This document shows, piece by piece, positions 53,502 through 62,484 of a stretch of 64,000 bases of DNA. Below the pieces are notes generated by a model, which did no database searches, was not told the DNA's origin, and saw only the letters and a program-made list of their open reading frames with translations. Source of the DNA: Roseovarius salinarum (GTDB lineage: Bacteria; Pseudomonadota; Alphaproteobacteria; Rhodobacterales; Rhodobacteraceae); assembly GCF_002834145.1 (NCBI RefSeq), contig NZ_PHNT01000001.1, positions 519,069 through 583,068 on the forward strand. Direction: 5' to 3'. Position 1 is the stretch's first letter. The number at the start of each line of letters is the position of its first letter. The position numbers and the translations under genes were made by a program.

Positions 53502-54221
53502 ATGCGCTTTCAAACCCCTCTGGTGCCGGGGCGGCTGATCTGCCGCTACAAACGCTTCCTCGCCGACGTGCGGCTCGACGACGGGCGCGAGGTGACGGCG
53601 CATTGCGCCAACCCGGGCTCGATGATGGGTCTGGCCGAGCCGGGCACGCGCGTCTGGCTGGAACCCAACGACGACCCGCGCAAGAAGCTGAAATTCGGCC
53701 TGCGCCTGGTGGAGCATGACACCGGCCATTTCACCGGTGTCGACACCGGGCTGGCCAACCGGGTTGTGCGCGAAGCGCTGGACGCCGGCGGGGTGCCCGC
53801 GCTGGCGGGTTACGACACGGTGCGCCCCGAACAGCGGTATGGCGAGAAGAGCCGGGTCGATTTCCTGCTGTCCGGGGGCGGGCGGCCCGACGCCTATGTC
53901 GAGGTGAAATCGGTCACCCTTTCCCGCCACGCCGGGCTGGCCGAATTCCCCGATGCCGTGACCGCCCGCGGCGCGCGGCACCTGGACGACCTGGCCGCCA
54001 TGGCCGCGCAGGGGCACCGGGCGGTGATGCTGTTCCTTGTCCAGCGCACCGACGCATGCGCCGTGACACTGGCGGCCGACATCGACCCCGGCTATGCTGC
54101 GGCCTTCGCGCATGCCCGGGCGTGCGGCGTGGAACCGCTGGCGCTGGGCACCCGCATCGACACGGCGGGGATCTGCCCCGGCGTGCCGCTGCCGCTGCGC
54201 GTGGCCGGGCCGGAGGGGTGA
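53502..54221 (+). CDS. sfsA: Sugar fermentation stimulation protein SfsA
   Basis: A 239-residue DNA-binding, nuclease-fold protein. Hallmarks: AHCANPGSM, GEKSRVDFLL, VEVKSVTLSR and FPDAVTARG, which match the SfsA nuclease-like core. Cellular role is poorly defined. Confidence 0.93.
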   Translation: MRFQTPLVPGRLICRYKRFLADVRLDDGREVTAHCANPGSMMGLAEPGTRVWLEPNDDPRKKLKFGLRLVEHDTGHFTGVDTGLANRVVREALDAGGVPALAGYDTVRPEQRYGEKSRVDFLLSGGGRPDAYVEVKSVTLSRHAGLAEFPDAVTARGARHLDDLAAMAAQGHRAVMLFLVQRTDACAVTLAADIDPGYAAAFAHARACGVEPLALGTRIDTAGICPGVPLPLRVAGPEG

Positions 54222-54265
54222 CGGCGCCTCTGGCCCTTGCGGGCGCTTTCGCCTAAATAGGGCGC

Positions 54266-55102
54266 ATGATCCTGAAACGAGGCGGCCAATTGAAAGACGA
54301 GCACCCCGGACGCGTGACCCGTGACGGCATCCGAATCCACGCGGCGGAGGATTTCGCCGGCATGCACCGCGCCGGCCGGCTGGCGGCGACGATCCTCGAC
54401 GAGATCGCCGAGCACGTCTTCCCCGGCCAGACCACGGGCGAGATCGACCGGCTGATCGAGGAAAGGATCGAGGCCGCCGGGGCGCAATCGGCCACCATCG
54501 GGTACCGCGGCTACCGGCACGCAAGCTGCATCAGCGTCAACCACGTGGTCTGCCACGGCATCCCCGGAGACAAGAAACTGCGGGATGGCGACATCCTGAA
54601 TATCGACGTCACCGTGATCGTGGACGGCTGGTTCGGCGACACCAGCCGGATGTACGTGGCCGGCAAGCACAGCCGCAAGGCCGAACGCCTGATCCAGGTG
54701 ACCCACGACGCGCTGATGACCGGGATCGAGGCGGTCAAGCCGGGCAACACCTTCGGTGACATCGGCCATGCCATCCAGACCCATGTCGAGGGTCACAGGA
54801 TGTCGGTGGTGCGCGATTTCTGCGGGCACGGGCTCGGCCGCGTGTTCCACGCCCCGCCCAACGTGCTGCACTACGGTCGCCCCGGCAGTGGCGCGCGGCT
54901 CGAGGAGGGCATGTTCTTCACCATCGAACCGATGGTGAACCTCGGCCGCCCGGAAACCAAGGTGCTGTCGGACGACTGGACGGCGGTGACGCGCGACAAG
55001 TCGCTGTCGGCCCAGTTCGAACACTCGGTCGGCGTGACCGCCGACGGGGTCGAGATCTTCACGCTTTCCCCCGCCGGGCGGTTCCACCCGACCTACGGCT
55101 GA
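54266..55102 (+). CDS. map: Methionine aminopeptidase, type I
   Basis: Removes initiator methionine from nascent proteins. The 278-residue enzyme has VCHGIPG, metal-binding DVTVIVDGWFGDTSRMY, CGHGLG and FFTIEPM. An about 20-residue N-terminal extension precedes the catalytic fold. Its last ten bases overlap the convergent DUF2189 gene. Confidence 0.95.
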   Translation: MILKRGGQLKDEHPGRVTRDGIRIHAAEDFAGMHRAGRLAATILDEIAEHVFPGQTTGEIDRLIEERIEAAGAQSATIGYRGYRHASCISVNHVVCHGIPGDKKLRDGDILNIDVTVIVDGWFGDTSRMYVAGKHSRKAERLIQVTHDALMTGIEAVKPGNTFGDIGHAIQTHVEGHRMSVVRDFCGHGLGRVFHAPPNVLHYGRPGSGARLEEGMFFTIEPMVNLGRPETKVLSDDWTAVTRDKSLSAQFEHSVGVTADGVEIFTLSPAGRFHPTYG

Positions 55103-55971
55103 GGCGCCGAGCCCCGCGCGGGCACCGCCGCGCGGTAGAGGTGCCAGGTGGCATGGCCCAGCACGGGCAGCACCACGATCAGGCCCAGGAAGAACGGCAG
55201 GGTGCCCAGCGCCATCAGGGCCGCGACCACGAGGCCCCAGCAGGCGACAGAGACCGGGTTTTTCCGCGCCACCTTGACCGACGTGGCCACCGCCACCGGC
55301 AGCCCGGCACGCCGGTCGATGAGCATCGGGAAGGACGTCAGGCTCATCACCAGCACGATGACCGCGAAGACGAAGCCCACGGCGAGCCCCGCGACGATCA
55401 GCGTCCAGCCCGCGGGCGTGGTCAGAACGTCGCTGGCAAAGGCCATCGCCGAGGCCGGGGGTTGCGGACCCAGAGTGGCGGCGTAGATCGCATAGGCCGC
55501 GAACATCCACAGCATGAAGAGCACCAGAAGGTAGATCCCCAGCACGAGCACCGGGCCGATCACATGCGCGCGCAGCGCCGACAGGGCCGCGCCCCAGCCG
55601 ATGGCCTCGCCGGCCTCGCGCCTGCGGCTCATCTCGTAAAGGCCCACGCCCACCACCGGCCCGAGCAGGGCGAAACCCGCGGCCAGGGGGAACAGCAGCG
55701 GCACCAGCGCGCGGTCGAAGGCGATCACCGCCAGGCAGATGCCGATCACGGGATAGATCGCCACCAGGAACATCACGTCGCTGCGGAAGTGCATGAAATC
55801 GTCGTAGCCCTTGCGCAGGGCCTCACGGATGTCGCCGATGCCGATGCGCGTCACCTCGGGCGGGGTGGCCTCGTGGCTGCCAATGGCTTCGGCGGCGTCA
55901 CCCAGGCTGCGGCCGGTGCCGAACACCGCGCCCGCGGCCCAACTCAGCGGGTTTCCGATTGTCTTGACCAT
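55093..55971 (-). CDS. DUF2189 multi-spanning membrane protein
   Basis: A 292-residue protein with about six membrane helices; the layout and the GDIREALRKGYDDF lead are those of DUF2189, sometimes called cytochrome oxidase-like though no haem ligands are visible. Function unknown. Ends in TAG. Confidence 0.85.
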   Translation of the reverse strand: MVKTIGNPLSWAAGAVFGTGRSLGDAAEAIGSHEATPPEVTRIGIGDIREALRKGYDDFMHFRSDVMFLVAIYPVIGICLAVIAFDRALVPLLFPLAAGFALLGPVVGVGLYEMSRRREAGEAIGWGAALSALRAHVIGPVLVLGIYLLVLFMLWMFAAYAIYAATLGPQPPASAMAFASDVLTTPAGWTLIVAGLAVGFVFAVIVLVMSLTSFPMLIDRRAGLPVAVATSVKVARKNPVSVACWGLVVAALMALGTLPFFLGLIVVLPVLGHATWHLYRAAVPARGSAPQP

Positions 55972-56385
55972 TGTATCCTCCTGCTGTCACGCAAGCGTGG
56001 CCCGGGCTTGCGGCACAGAGGACTGCGCCCGGCGGCCCGGGGCAGGTTGCGGTATTGTCGTGGCCGAGTGTAACAGTTCCCCGGGCCGGGTGTTTTCACG
56101 ATTCCTTGCACGATCACGGGATCGCCGAGAGGCGCCACCCTTGCGCTGCCGCCGACGCGGGCATAGAGCGGGCGCGGCGCTGTTAGGCGGTGCGCGGCTG
56201 CGCCGCGCGCAGGGTGTCTCGGACGCGGGCGTTGGCCCGCGACCTCGGGCCGCGCGCGGCGAGTGTCGCGCCCCGGCGGAGACCGGTGTTCGGGCCGGGC
56301 TTTCGGAGTGCCTCCGGCGGGAGTATTTGGACCAAGGTGAAGGGCCGGCACGGTTTTACGGGCCGTGGCGGCGAAGGGGGAGCCC
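55972..56385. other. Gene-free interval with one dispersed repeat
   Basis: No gene recognised in 414 bases between two divergent genes. Several GC-rich short inverted repeats and the dispersed repeat at 56316-56344 are present; the promoters of both flanking genes must lie here. Confidence 0.6.
56316..56344 (+). repeat. Dispersed intergenic repeat, copy 4
   Basis: GGCGGGAGTATTTGGACCAA (56316 on) then GGTGAAGGGC. Preceded by GCCTCC, giving the CCTCCGGCGGGAG mini-hairpin often seen with this repeat. Confidence 0.6.
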
Positions 56386-57276
56386 ATGAGGATCGCGACG
56401 GCCGCCTACCCGATGGAGCCCCTGACGCGCTGGGGTGATTACGCCGCGAAGATCGGCGCGTGGGTCGCGGACGCGGCCGGGCAAGGCGCGGACCTTCTCG
56501 TCTTTCCCGAGTACGGGGCGATGGAACTGGCGATGCTGGCCGGGGCCGATGCCGCCGGCGACCTGGAGGCCGCCGCACGGGCGGTTTCGGCGCGCATGGC
56601 CGATGCGGACGCCCTGCACGCCGAACTGGCGGCCCGGCACGGCGTGCACATCCTGTCGGCTTCCGGTCCGGTGTTCGATCCGGCCCAGGGCGCGTTCGCC
56701 GTGAACCGGGCAGGGTTTTTCGCCCCCGGCGGCGGCCGGGGACATCAGGACAAGCAGATCATGACCCCCTTCGAACGTGACGAATGGGGCATCGCCCCGG
56801 GCGGGGCCTTGCGGCTGTTCGACACCGCGCTGGGCCGCATCGGCGTGCTGATCTGTTATGACGCCGAGTTCCCGCTGCTGGGGCGGGCACTGGTGGAGGC
56901 GGGGGCCGAGATCATCCTCGTGCCGTCGTGCACCGAGGCGTTGGCGGGCTACTGGCGGGTGCGCGTCGGCGCGATGGCGCGCGCGCTGGAGGGACAGTGC
57001 GTGACGGTGATGGCGTCGACGGTGGGCGACGCGGCGTGGTGCCCGGCGGTGGACGAGAATACCGGCACCGGCGGCGTGTTCGGGCCGCCCGATACCGGGT
57101 TCCCGCCGACGGGCGTGCTTGCGGCGGGTAACCTGAACCGGCCGGGCTGGTGCATGGCAGAGGTGGACGCGGCCGCGGTGGCCCGCGTGCGCGCCGAGGG
57201 CGGGGTGCGCGGCTGCGCGCACTGGGCAGAGCAATCGGGGCGCGACACGCAGGTCACACATTGCCCCTTGCAGTAA
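56386..57276 (+). CDS. Carbon-nitrogen hydrolase (nitrilase superfamily)
   Basis: A 296-residue amidase-type hydrolase. The E-K-C triad is present as FPEYGAMEL, HQDKQIMTPFE and LICYDAEFPLLG. Probably hydrolyses an amide or nitrile; substrate not predictable. ATG 56386 follows GGGGGAG. Ends in TAA with an in-frame TGA four codons later. Confidence 0.88.
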   Translation: MRIATAAYPMEPLTRWGDYAAKIGAWVADAAGQGADLLVFPEYGAMELAMLAGADAAGDLEAAARAVSARMADADALHAELAARHGVHILSASGPVFDPAQGAFAVNRAGFFAPGGGRGHQDKQIMTPFERDEWGIAPGGALRLFDTALGRIGVLICYDAEFPLLGRALVEAGAEIILVPSCTEALAGYWRVRVGAMARALEGQCVTVMASTVGDAAWCPAVDENTGTGGVFGPPDTGFPPTGVLAAGNLNRPGWCMAEVDAAAVARVRAEGGVRGCAHWAEQSGRDTQVTHCPLQ

Positions 57277-57360
57277 ACGGGGCCTTGAAAAAAACAGAGA
57301 ATAAGCCCATTTAGGGCGCCATTCCGCCCCCGGGGCGGTGTCACCAACGCAGGAGAGACC

Positions 57361-57579
57361 ATGGCCAAGGAAGATACGCTCGAATTTCCCGGTGTCGTGA
57401 AGGAGCTCCTGCCGAACGCGACATTTCGGGTCGAGCTCGAGAACGGCCATGAAATCATCGCGCACACGGCAGGCAAGATGCGCAAGAACCGAATCAGGGT
57501 TCTGGCAGGCGACAAGGTGCAGGTCGAGATGACGCCCTACGACCTGACCAAGGGCCGCATCAACTATCGCTTCAAGTAA
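57361..57579 (+). CDS. infA: Translation initiation factor IF-1
   Basis: A 72-residue S1/OB-fold factor for the ribosomal A site during initiation ([20 protein letters not shown]). CAGGAGAG precedes the ATG. First of infA-maf-rng-yacG. Ends in TAA, one of only three TAA stops I found among chromosomal genes here. Confidence 0.98.
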   Translation: MAKEDTLEFPGVVKELLPNATFRVELENGHEIIAHTAGKMRKNRIRVLAGDKVQVEMTPYDLTKGRINYRFK

Positions 57580-57598
57580 CCGTCGCGGCAGTGTCGCG

Positions 57599-58177
57599 AT
57601 GCGGCTGATCCTCGGATCGGGCAGCCCGCGCCGGCGGGAGTTGCTGGCGCAGATCGGCGTGGTGCCCGACGACATACGCCCCCCCGACATCGACGAGACG
57701 CCAGGCCGGGGCGAGACGCCGCGGCCGTATTGTGTCCGCATGGCGCGCGAGAAGGCGCGCGCGGTGGACGCCGGCGAGAACGCGGTCGTGCTCTCGGCCG
57801 ATACCACCGTCGCGCTGGGCCGCCGGATCATGGGAAAACCTGCCGACGCGGCCGAGGCCGAGACGTTCCTGCGCGCCATGTCGGGACGGCGACACCGCGT
57901 GCACACTGCCGTCGCCGTGCGCCGCGGCGCCCGGCTCTGGCAGCGCGACGTGACAACCGCCGTGCGGATGAAACGCCTCGACGAGGCGGAACTGGCTGCC
58001 TACCTTGCCACCGGCGACTGGCAGGGCAAGGCGGGCGGCTATGCCATCCAGGGCCCCGCCGGCGCGCTGATCCCCTGGGTGCAGGGATCGTTCACCGCCG
58101 TCGTGGGGCTGCCGCTGTGCGAGACTGCCGGACTGTTGAAGGCGGCGGGGTACCCGGTTCTCGGGGCGGGGCCATGA
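57599..58177 (+). CDS. maf: Maf family nucleoside triphosphate pyrophosphatase
   Basis: A 192-residue house-cleaning pyrophosphatase that hydrolyses non-canonical or modified nucleotides. Motifs [19 protein letters not shown] and the C-terminal [13 protein letters not shown]. Stop overlaps the next start (ATGA at 58174). Confidence 0.94.
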   Translation: MRLILGSGSPRRRELLAQIGVVPDDIRPPDIDETPGRGETPRPYCVRMAREKARAVDAGENAVVLSADTTVALGRRIMGKPADAAEAETFLRAMSGRRHRVHTAVAVRRGARLWQRDVTTAVRMKRLDEAELAAYLATGDWQGKAGGYAIQGPAGALIPWVQGSFTAVVGLPLCETAGLLKAAGYPVLGAGP

Positions 58178-59214
58178 AGGGGCGGTTGATCGCGCTCGAT
58201 GCGCTGGGCGGGGCCGAGGCGGCCGCGCTTGTGGTTGACGGGCGGCTGGAGGATCTCTTTCTCGACGCCGAGGACCGGCCGCGCCCCGGTGCGATCTTCC
58301 GCGCCATCGCGGATCGGCCGGTGAAGGGGCAGGGCGGCATGTTCCTGCGCACGCCCGACGGCCCGGCCTTCTTGCGCCGGGTCAAGGGGCTGGCGCCGGG
58401 GCATGCGGTGCTCGTGCAGGTGTCCGGCCACGCGGAGCCGGGCAAGGCGATCCCCGTGACCGACCGGCTGTTGTTCAAGAGCCGCTACGCCATCATCACG
58501 CCGGGGGCGCCGGGCGTGAACGTCTCGCGCGCGATCCGCGACGAGACCGAGCGCGACCGCCTGCTGGAGATCGCGCATGGTGCGTTTGACCCGGCGGCGC
58601 GCGAAGACATGGGCCTGATCCTGCGATCGGCCTGCGCGGGCGGCGACACGGAGGGGATCACCGGCGACATTCGCGCGATGGCGGAACTGTCGGGCGCCGT
58701 GCTGGGCGACGCCGAAGGCGAAAGTCCCGAGAAACTGACCGAGGGCGACGGACCACACGAGCTGGCCTGGCGCGAATGGACAGCCCCGGCAGAGGTCGAT
58801 GGCGAAACGGGCGCCTTCGCACGCCACGGCGTGCTCGATGCGCTCGAGGCGCTGGGGCAGCCTGTCGTGTCGCTGGGCGCGGGCGCGAGCATGGCGGTCG
58901 AGCCGACGCGTGCGTTGGTGGCCGTGGACGTGAACACCGGCGGCGATACCTCGCCGGCCGCGGGCATGAAGGCCAACCTCGCTGCCGCGAAGGCGCTGCC
59001 GCGTGAACTGCGCCTGCGCGGCCTGGCCGGGCAGGTGACCATCGACACCGCGCCGATGCCCAAGAAGGACCGGCGCCGCTTCGAGGAGGCGCTGCGCGGC
59101 GCGCTGCGCACCGACGGGGTGGAAACCGCCCTTGCGGGCTGGACGCCGCTGGGCCATTTCGAACTGCACAGGAAACGCGACAGGATCGCGCTATGTGAGG
59201 TGATGCCGCGATGA
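58174..59214 (+). CDS. rng: Ribonuclease E/G family protein, short form
   Basis: A 346-residue RNase E/G catalytic core. The Mg-binding [12 protein letters not shown] and [14 protein letters not shown] are clear. Compared with RNase G (about 490 residues) the N-terminal S1 domain is divergent and the C-terminal CPxCxG zinc-link and small domain are missing. It may be monomeric or use another dimer interface. Overlaps maf and yacG by four bases each. Confidence 0.88.
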   Translation: MKGRLIALDALGGAEAAALVVDGRLEDLFLDAEDRPRPGAIFRAIADRPVKGQGGMFLRTPDGPAFLRRVKGLAPGHAVLVQVSGHAEPGKAIPVTDRLLFKSRYAIITPGAPGVNVSRAIRDETERDRLLEIAHGAFDPAAREDMGLILRSACAGGDTEGITGDIRAMAELSGAVLGDAEGESPEKLTEGDGPHELAWREWTAPAEVDGETGAFARHGVLDALEALGQPVVSLGAGASMAVEPTRALVAVDVNTGGDTSPAAGMKANLAAAKALPRELRLRGLAGQVTIDTAPMPKKDRRRFEEALRGALRTDGVETALAGWTPLGHFELHRKRDRIALCEVMPR

Positions 59215-59402
59215 AATGCCCCGTTTGCGAACATCCTGCTGCTGACCGCTACCGACCGTTCTGTTCGCGCCGCTGCGCGGACGTGGACCTGGCGAAGTGG
59301 CTGAACGGCGGGTACGCCGTGCCGTCGACCGACCCGGAGGACACCGAGGCGGCGCTGGAAGCTCTGCTGGCCCGCGACGAGACGCCCGAGTGGCCGAACT
59401 GA
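59211..59402 (+). CDS. yacG: DNA gyrase inhibitor YacG (zinc-binding)
   Basis: A 63-residue zinc protein: CPVCEHP and FCSRRCADVDLAKWL supply four Cys ligands. YacG binds GyrB in E. coli and blocks DNA binding. Translationally coupled to the RNase gene (ATGA). Confidence 0.94.
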   Translation: MKCPVCEHPAADRYRPFCSRRCADVDLAKWLNGGYAVPSTDPEDTEAALEALLARDETPEWPN

Positions 59403-59480
59403 AAATTTCCGCCGACCCTCTGGACACCCTGCGCGCCCTCGCCTAGAACGCGCGCACCCGAACGCCAGCGCGTTCCCCGT

Positions 59481-59555
59481 GCCCGGGTAGCTCAGGGGTA
59501 GAGCAGTGGATTGAAAATCCTCGTGTCGGTGGTTCGATTCCGCCCCCGGGCACCA
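59481..59555 (+). tRNA. tRNA-Phe (anticodon GAA)
   Basis: Acceptor GCCCGGG pairs with CCCGGGC (59545-59551); discriminator A and encoded CCA. The anticodon loop TTGAAAA gives GAA. T-loop TTCGATT. The sequence changes to less GC-rich, mobile-type DNA directly after the CCA. Confidence 0.95.
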
Positions 59556-59690
59556 CTTAAATATTTGAAAGAAAAGAATAATTTTACAGGCCGCTGAGTT
59601 GACTCCTGGTGCAAGCCCATGTTGGGCAACGCCGGGGCAACAGATTTTCTTTGATCGAGACCTCACGTGTTTGTGATCATTTTATTGGCG

Positions 59691-59897
59691 TCATTCTTGG
59701 TCGTCGGGCATGGTCGGCGTCAGGCGCTGAATATAGGCATGGATTTGGTCTTCGCGCCACCGGACGCAGCCCGGCGACAAATACAGCGGCGGCGGAAACC
59801 GAGGGTCGCGCTTTTGCATACGGTACAGCGTGGCTCGCGACACGCTTAGCAAGTCGGCCGTTTCCTTGAGGTTCATGAGTCTTGGCATCTGGGACAT
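59691..59897 (-). CDS. AlpA-family regulator / excisionase-like protein
   Basis: A 68-residue MerR-like winged helix (LKETADLLSVSRATLYRMQK, then DPRFPPPLYLSPGCVRW). AlpA-type proteins control integrase or excision in prophages and islands. AAGGAG precedes the ATG. Its position just inside the tRNA-Phe junction fits an excision regulator. Confidence 0.85.
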   Translation of the reverse strand: MSQMPRLMNLKETADLLSVSRATLYRMQKRDPRFPPPLYLSPGCVRWREDQIHAYIQRLTPTMPDDQE

Positions 59898-60250
59898 GGT
59901 AGGCTCCTTTTCTGCTCAGAGTTTACCATGCCGCAATGGGACACGGCATCGACTGTCTGGCCCTTTCCTTCAGTAAAATGTGGATAAGCAGCAGGTTATG
60001 GTCCCCCTGGTAACGATTTCCATCACGGAAAGCGCGTTAACCGCTGTTATCTCTTCATTCGCGGGCATCACTCTTCGGACAAGGGGTTTCCTCAGTATGC
60101 CAGCTCGTCATATGGCGTTTCCGGGCCGGCGCTTGTTTTGATGCTTTCGGCCGGCCGGCTCGCTGATCAGGCACGCATTGAACTCTTCGGTGATGCCGCC
60201 GGAGGATTCTTACAAAAGCCATGAGGTACCTGGTGCTTGGCCAGAGGGCC
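59898..60250. other. Interval between alpA-like gene and mobA
   Basis: No convincing gene in 353 bases. A minus-strand frame of up to 93 codons (60055-60336) overlaps mobA and lacks a clear ribosome-binding site or family. The stretch is the probable promoter region of the AlpA-like gene. Confidence 0.5.
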
Positions 60251-61822
60251 TCAGTCAAAAGGAGACGGCGTTTCATCCCCGGGTTCACTGCGGCCCAATT
60301 CGTTGACTGTCCATCTCCCACCGAGATCATCAACAATCGACCTCGCCAGTTCGAGATCTTCGTCTTCTATCGCCTCGATCTGGGCAGAGCGCACCCGAAG
60401 ACGTGGCTTTCGGTGTTCGTCGATCAACAGGATGTCGCCGTCGCGGTTTCGAGAGGCGCGCAAGCCCTGTTTCGCCTCCGGCCGCGGCTGCGCGATCACA
60501 GACAGAAAATGGATCAAGTTAAGCTCGGGCTGACTGTCTGATTCAGCAACTCGATCAGCGCGTTTACCCTGCTCTCCAACTTCCCTTGTGACGCTTCGCG
60601 CTCCTTTACGACCTGTATCAAGTCCTTCATCTGCTGATCGCGGGTTTGCTGGGCCGCCTCCAGCGCTTCCAAGCGGTTGGTCAATTGAGCCATCGCTTCG
60701 TGTGCTTTCGAAAGATCCGATGTGGTCTGCGTCTGAAGGGCCTGAATGCCCCTGAGGAACTGAAAAAGTTGCTCGATCAGCTTTTGTGACCGGTCCGGAA
60801 TCTGTTCGAGATCGTCCACGACCGGAACTAGCCTGTGTACCAGCGTTTCCAGCTCCTGCGTCATCCGATACAGGTTTTCCAGTGCGTCTTGCATCTCCGG
60901 TTGATCTATATTTGCTTCGGATGGCGGCTTGCTCATTTGCGTGTCTCCATTTTGTTAGTTGGTCGATATGCTTGGGTTCTGCAGCGGCGAAGATTTGCGA
61001 AAGCGCTAGGCCGTGTTCCCGTTCTTGAAGAGCACGGAGAAAAGAAAGCCTCAGTATCAAGCCACGGAAGCCAAATTGCCGACCGACATCCCTGCCTTTC
61101 ACGCGGCAGGTTCGCGTCATTCGGGAGAGGCGCGTTTCTTCAATAATGTCCGTGCGATAAACTACGCCGATCGGACCTCCGGGGTGATAGCGCTTTTCGA
61201 CATCGATACCTTCTTGCGAACATTTCTCGCAGAATGCCTGCCAGGATACGGGTCGATGATCATTCAGAATATTATTAAGCGCAGGGCCGATTTTGCGAAT
61301 TGCACAGGAATGATGATCATCGTTCTGCCATGCGCGCCCTGAAATTGGTGCTTGTAATTTTACGGGAGCTTTGGGTCCATCGGGAAATGGAACTGGCAAG
61401 CCAGCTCTCCGTGCGGCTTCATTCTGAAGACCATATCGGTCAGACGGGATCCTTGGATAAAGGCGGCGTCCATTAATCGAAAATGGGCTGAACATGAGGT
61501 GAATGTGGTCCATCTTCTGATCCAGGTGTCGAAATGCGAAATAACAAAGTTGGTGAAGCGGTGCGCCGAGCCGATCTAGAATAAAGGAAAGCGCTCTTTT
61601 CCATCTCTTTTTCGTGAGCCGCTGATTTGGTGCCAGCGAAACAGTTGCGTGCAACAACTCCGGATTTTCGCCTGTCGCGTGGCGTGCGTGGTGGTCCCGG
61701 AATCTCTGCAGGACATCCCTTGGCCGGTCGATCAAGACGCTGGCGCTGATAAGCTGGCCACCGCGCATCGGATATCTCACAACGCTCTGTGTCAGGGGAA
61801 CTGGCCGGAGGTCAATCCTCAT
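60251..61822 (-). CDS. mobA: MobA-type relaxase
   Basis: A 523-residue mobilisation relaxase that would nick oriT and pilot DNA to a recipient with the help of another conjugation system. The metal-binding His cluster is in HLDQKMDHIHLMFSPFS (about 111-127); the catalytic Tyr could be in the N-terminal VRYPMRGGQL. The first 290 residues look like the relaxase domain. Residues about 297-437 are low-complexity and Gly/Ser/Arg-rich, and that stretch encodes a second protein in another frame. A charged C-terminal domain follows. Start overlaps mobC by 11 bases. Confidence 0.82.
   Translation of the reverse strand: MRIDLRPVPLTQSVVRYPMRGGQLISASVLIDRPRDVLQRFRDHHARHATGENPELLHATVSLAPNQRLTKKRWKRALSFILDRLGAPLHQLCYFAFRHLDQKMDHIHLMFSPFSINGRRLYPRIPSDRYGLQNEAARRAGLPVPFPDGPKAPVKLQAPISGRAWQNDDHHSCAIRKIGPALNNILNDHRPVSWQAFCEKCSQEGIDVEKRYHPGGPIGVVYRTDIIEETRLSRMTRTCRVKGRDVGRQFGFRGLILRLSFLRALQEREHGLALSQIFAAAEPKHIDQLTKWRHANEQAAIRSKYRSTGDARRTGKPVSDDAGAGNAGTQASSGRGRSRTDSGPVTKADRATFSVPQGHSGPSDADHIGSFESTRSDGSIDQPLGSAGGGPANPRSADEGLDTGRKGARSVTREVGEQGKRADRVAESDSQPELNLIHFLSVIAQPRPEAKQGLRASRNRDGDILLIDEHRKPRLRVRSAQIEAIEDEDLELARSIVDDLGGRWTVNELGRSEPGDETPSPFD
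60514..60936 (-). CDS. Coiled-coil protein nested inside mobA (mobB-like)
   Basis: A 140-residue protein read in a different frame wholly within mobA. It has steady heptads (LVHRLVPVVDDLEQIPDRSQ, LIEQLFQFLRGIQAL, AHEAMAQLTNRLEALEAAQQ), so a long coiled coil. GGAG lies eight bases before its ATG. The mobA frame is disordered exactly over this stretch, as expected if the nested gene is under selection. In plasmid RSF1010 mobB is nested in mobA in the same way; sequence kinship to MobB is not claimed. Confidence 0.78.
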   Translation of the reverse strand: MSKPPSEANIDQPEMQDALENLYRMTQELETLVHRLVPVVDDLEQIPDRSQKLIEQLFQFLRGIQALQTQTTSDLSKAHEAMAQLTNRLEALEAAQQTRDQQMKDLIQVVKEREASQGKLESRVNALIELLNQTVSPSLT

Positions 61823-62105
61823 CCCGCGCCTCCAGCGCCATCACGGCACGCTCGATCCGTCGTGCCGCGCGCAGCACGCGCTTCCGGACCTCGTTGTCGT
61901 CAACTTGCTGCACGGCCTCATTCAGCAGTGTGACCAGGTCGTGTCGCAGTCCGGCGTGGCCGTCGGCGCAGTCTCGACCGAACCGGCCGAGCGCCGCGTC
62001 GCGCAAAAAGGGCTCGTTCTTCTTGTACCCGCGCCGGACAACCCGGCGTTGAAGCGCCGCGAAGTCGTCTGGTGTAAATCGTACTGCGACTGTCTTTTTC
62101 GTCAT
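61812..62105 (-). CDS. mobC: MobC-like relaxosome accessory protein
   Basis: A 97-residue protein: an N-terminal ribbon-helix-helix (TKKTVAVRFTPDDFAALQRR) with helical remainder, typical of plasmid MobC/NikA-type relaxosome proteins that help open oriT. It starts at ATG 62105 and overlaps mobA by 11 bases. The ribosome-binding site is weak. Confidence 0.75.
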   Translation of the reverse strand: MTKKTVAVRFTPDDFAALQRRVVRRGYKKNEPFLRDAALGRFGRDCADGHAGLRHDLVTLLNEAVQQVDDNEVRKRVLRAARRIERAVMALEARDED

Positions 62106-62484
62106 GATATACCCGCATCGTTGGAATATCATGTAGGACATCTGCCCTGTCCGAAGAAAGCAGTTGTCCACAATTATCGTACTGCAGTCGTCGTTTTCTG
62201 CATTTGTAACATTTGCCCTTTTAGTTCGTGCAGGACTTACCCGGGATAAATTGCCGGAAAAGCCTGTATCGTGCGCAGGCTATGAATTGCAGAACTTGTT
62301 ATGATGTTCATATTTACGACTTTTATGCCCAGCAAATCCAGTCACCGAAAAACACGCGAAACGGGCCGATCTGACTTTTGAAACGGCCACCAACGGCGCA
62401 GTCACGAATTGCCACAGCCGCGCGAACCTGCGATGCTGCGCCGCGAATGGGTCGGAAAGGCCAGAGCAGCGAAGGGGGCGGCGC
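62106..62484. promoter_or_regulatory. Candidate oriT / promoter interval between mobC and the methyltransferase
   Basis: A 379-base AT-richer interval between divergent genes, the usual place for oriT in mob loci. A 5-bp inverted repeat, GGACA with TGTCC (62136-62140 and 62148-62152), could be a relaxosome site. No nic consensus is recognisable. No gene seen. Confidence 0.35.

Noticed and set aside
60055..60336. 93-codon minus-strand frame downstream of mobA
   Set aside because: Overlaps the mobA end out of frame, has no clear ribosome-binding site and no recognisable domain.
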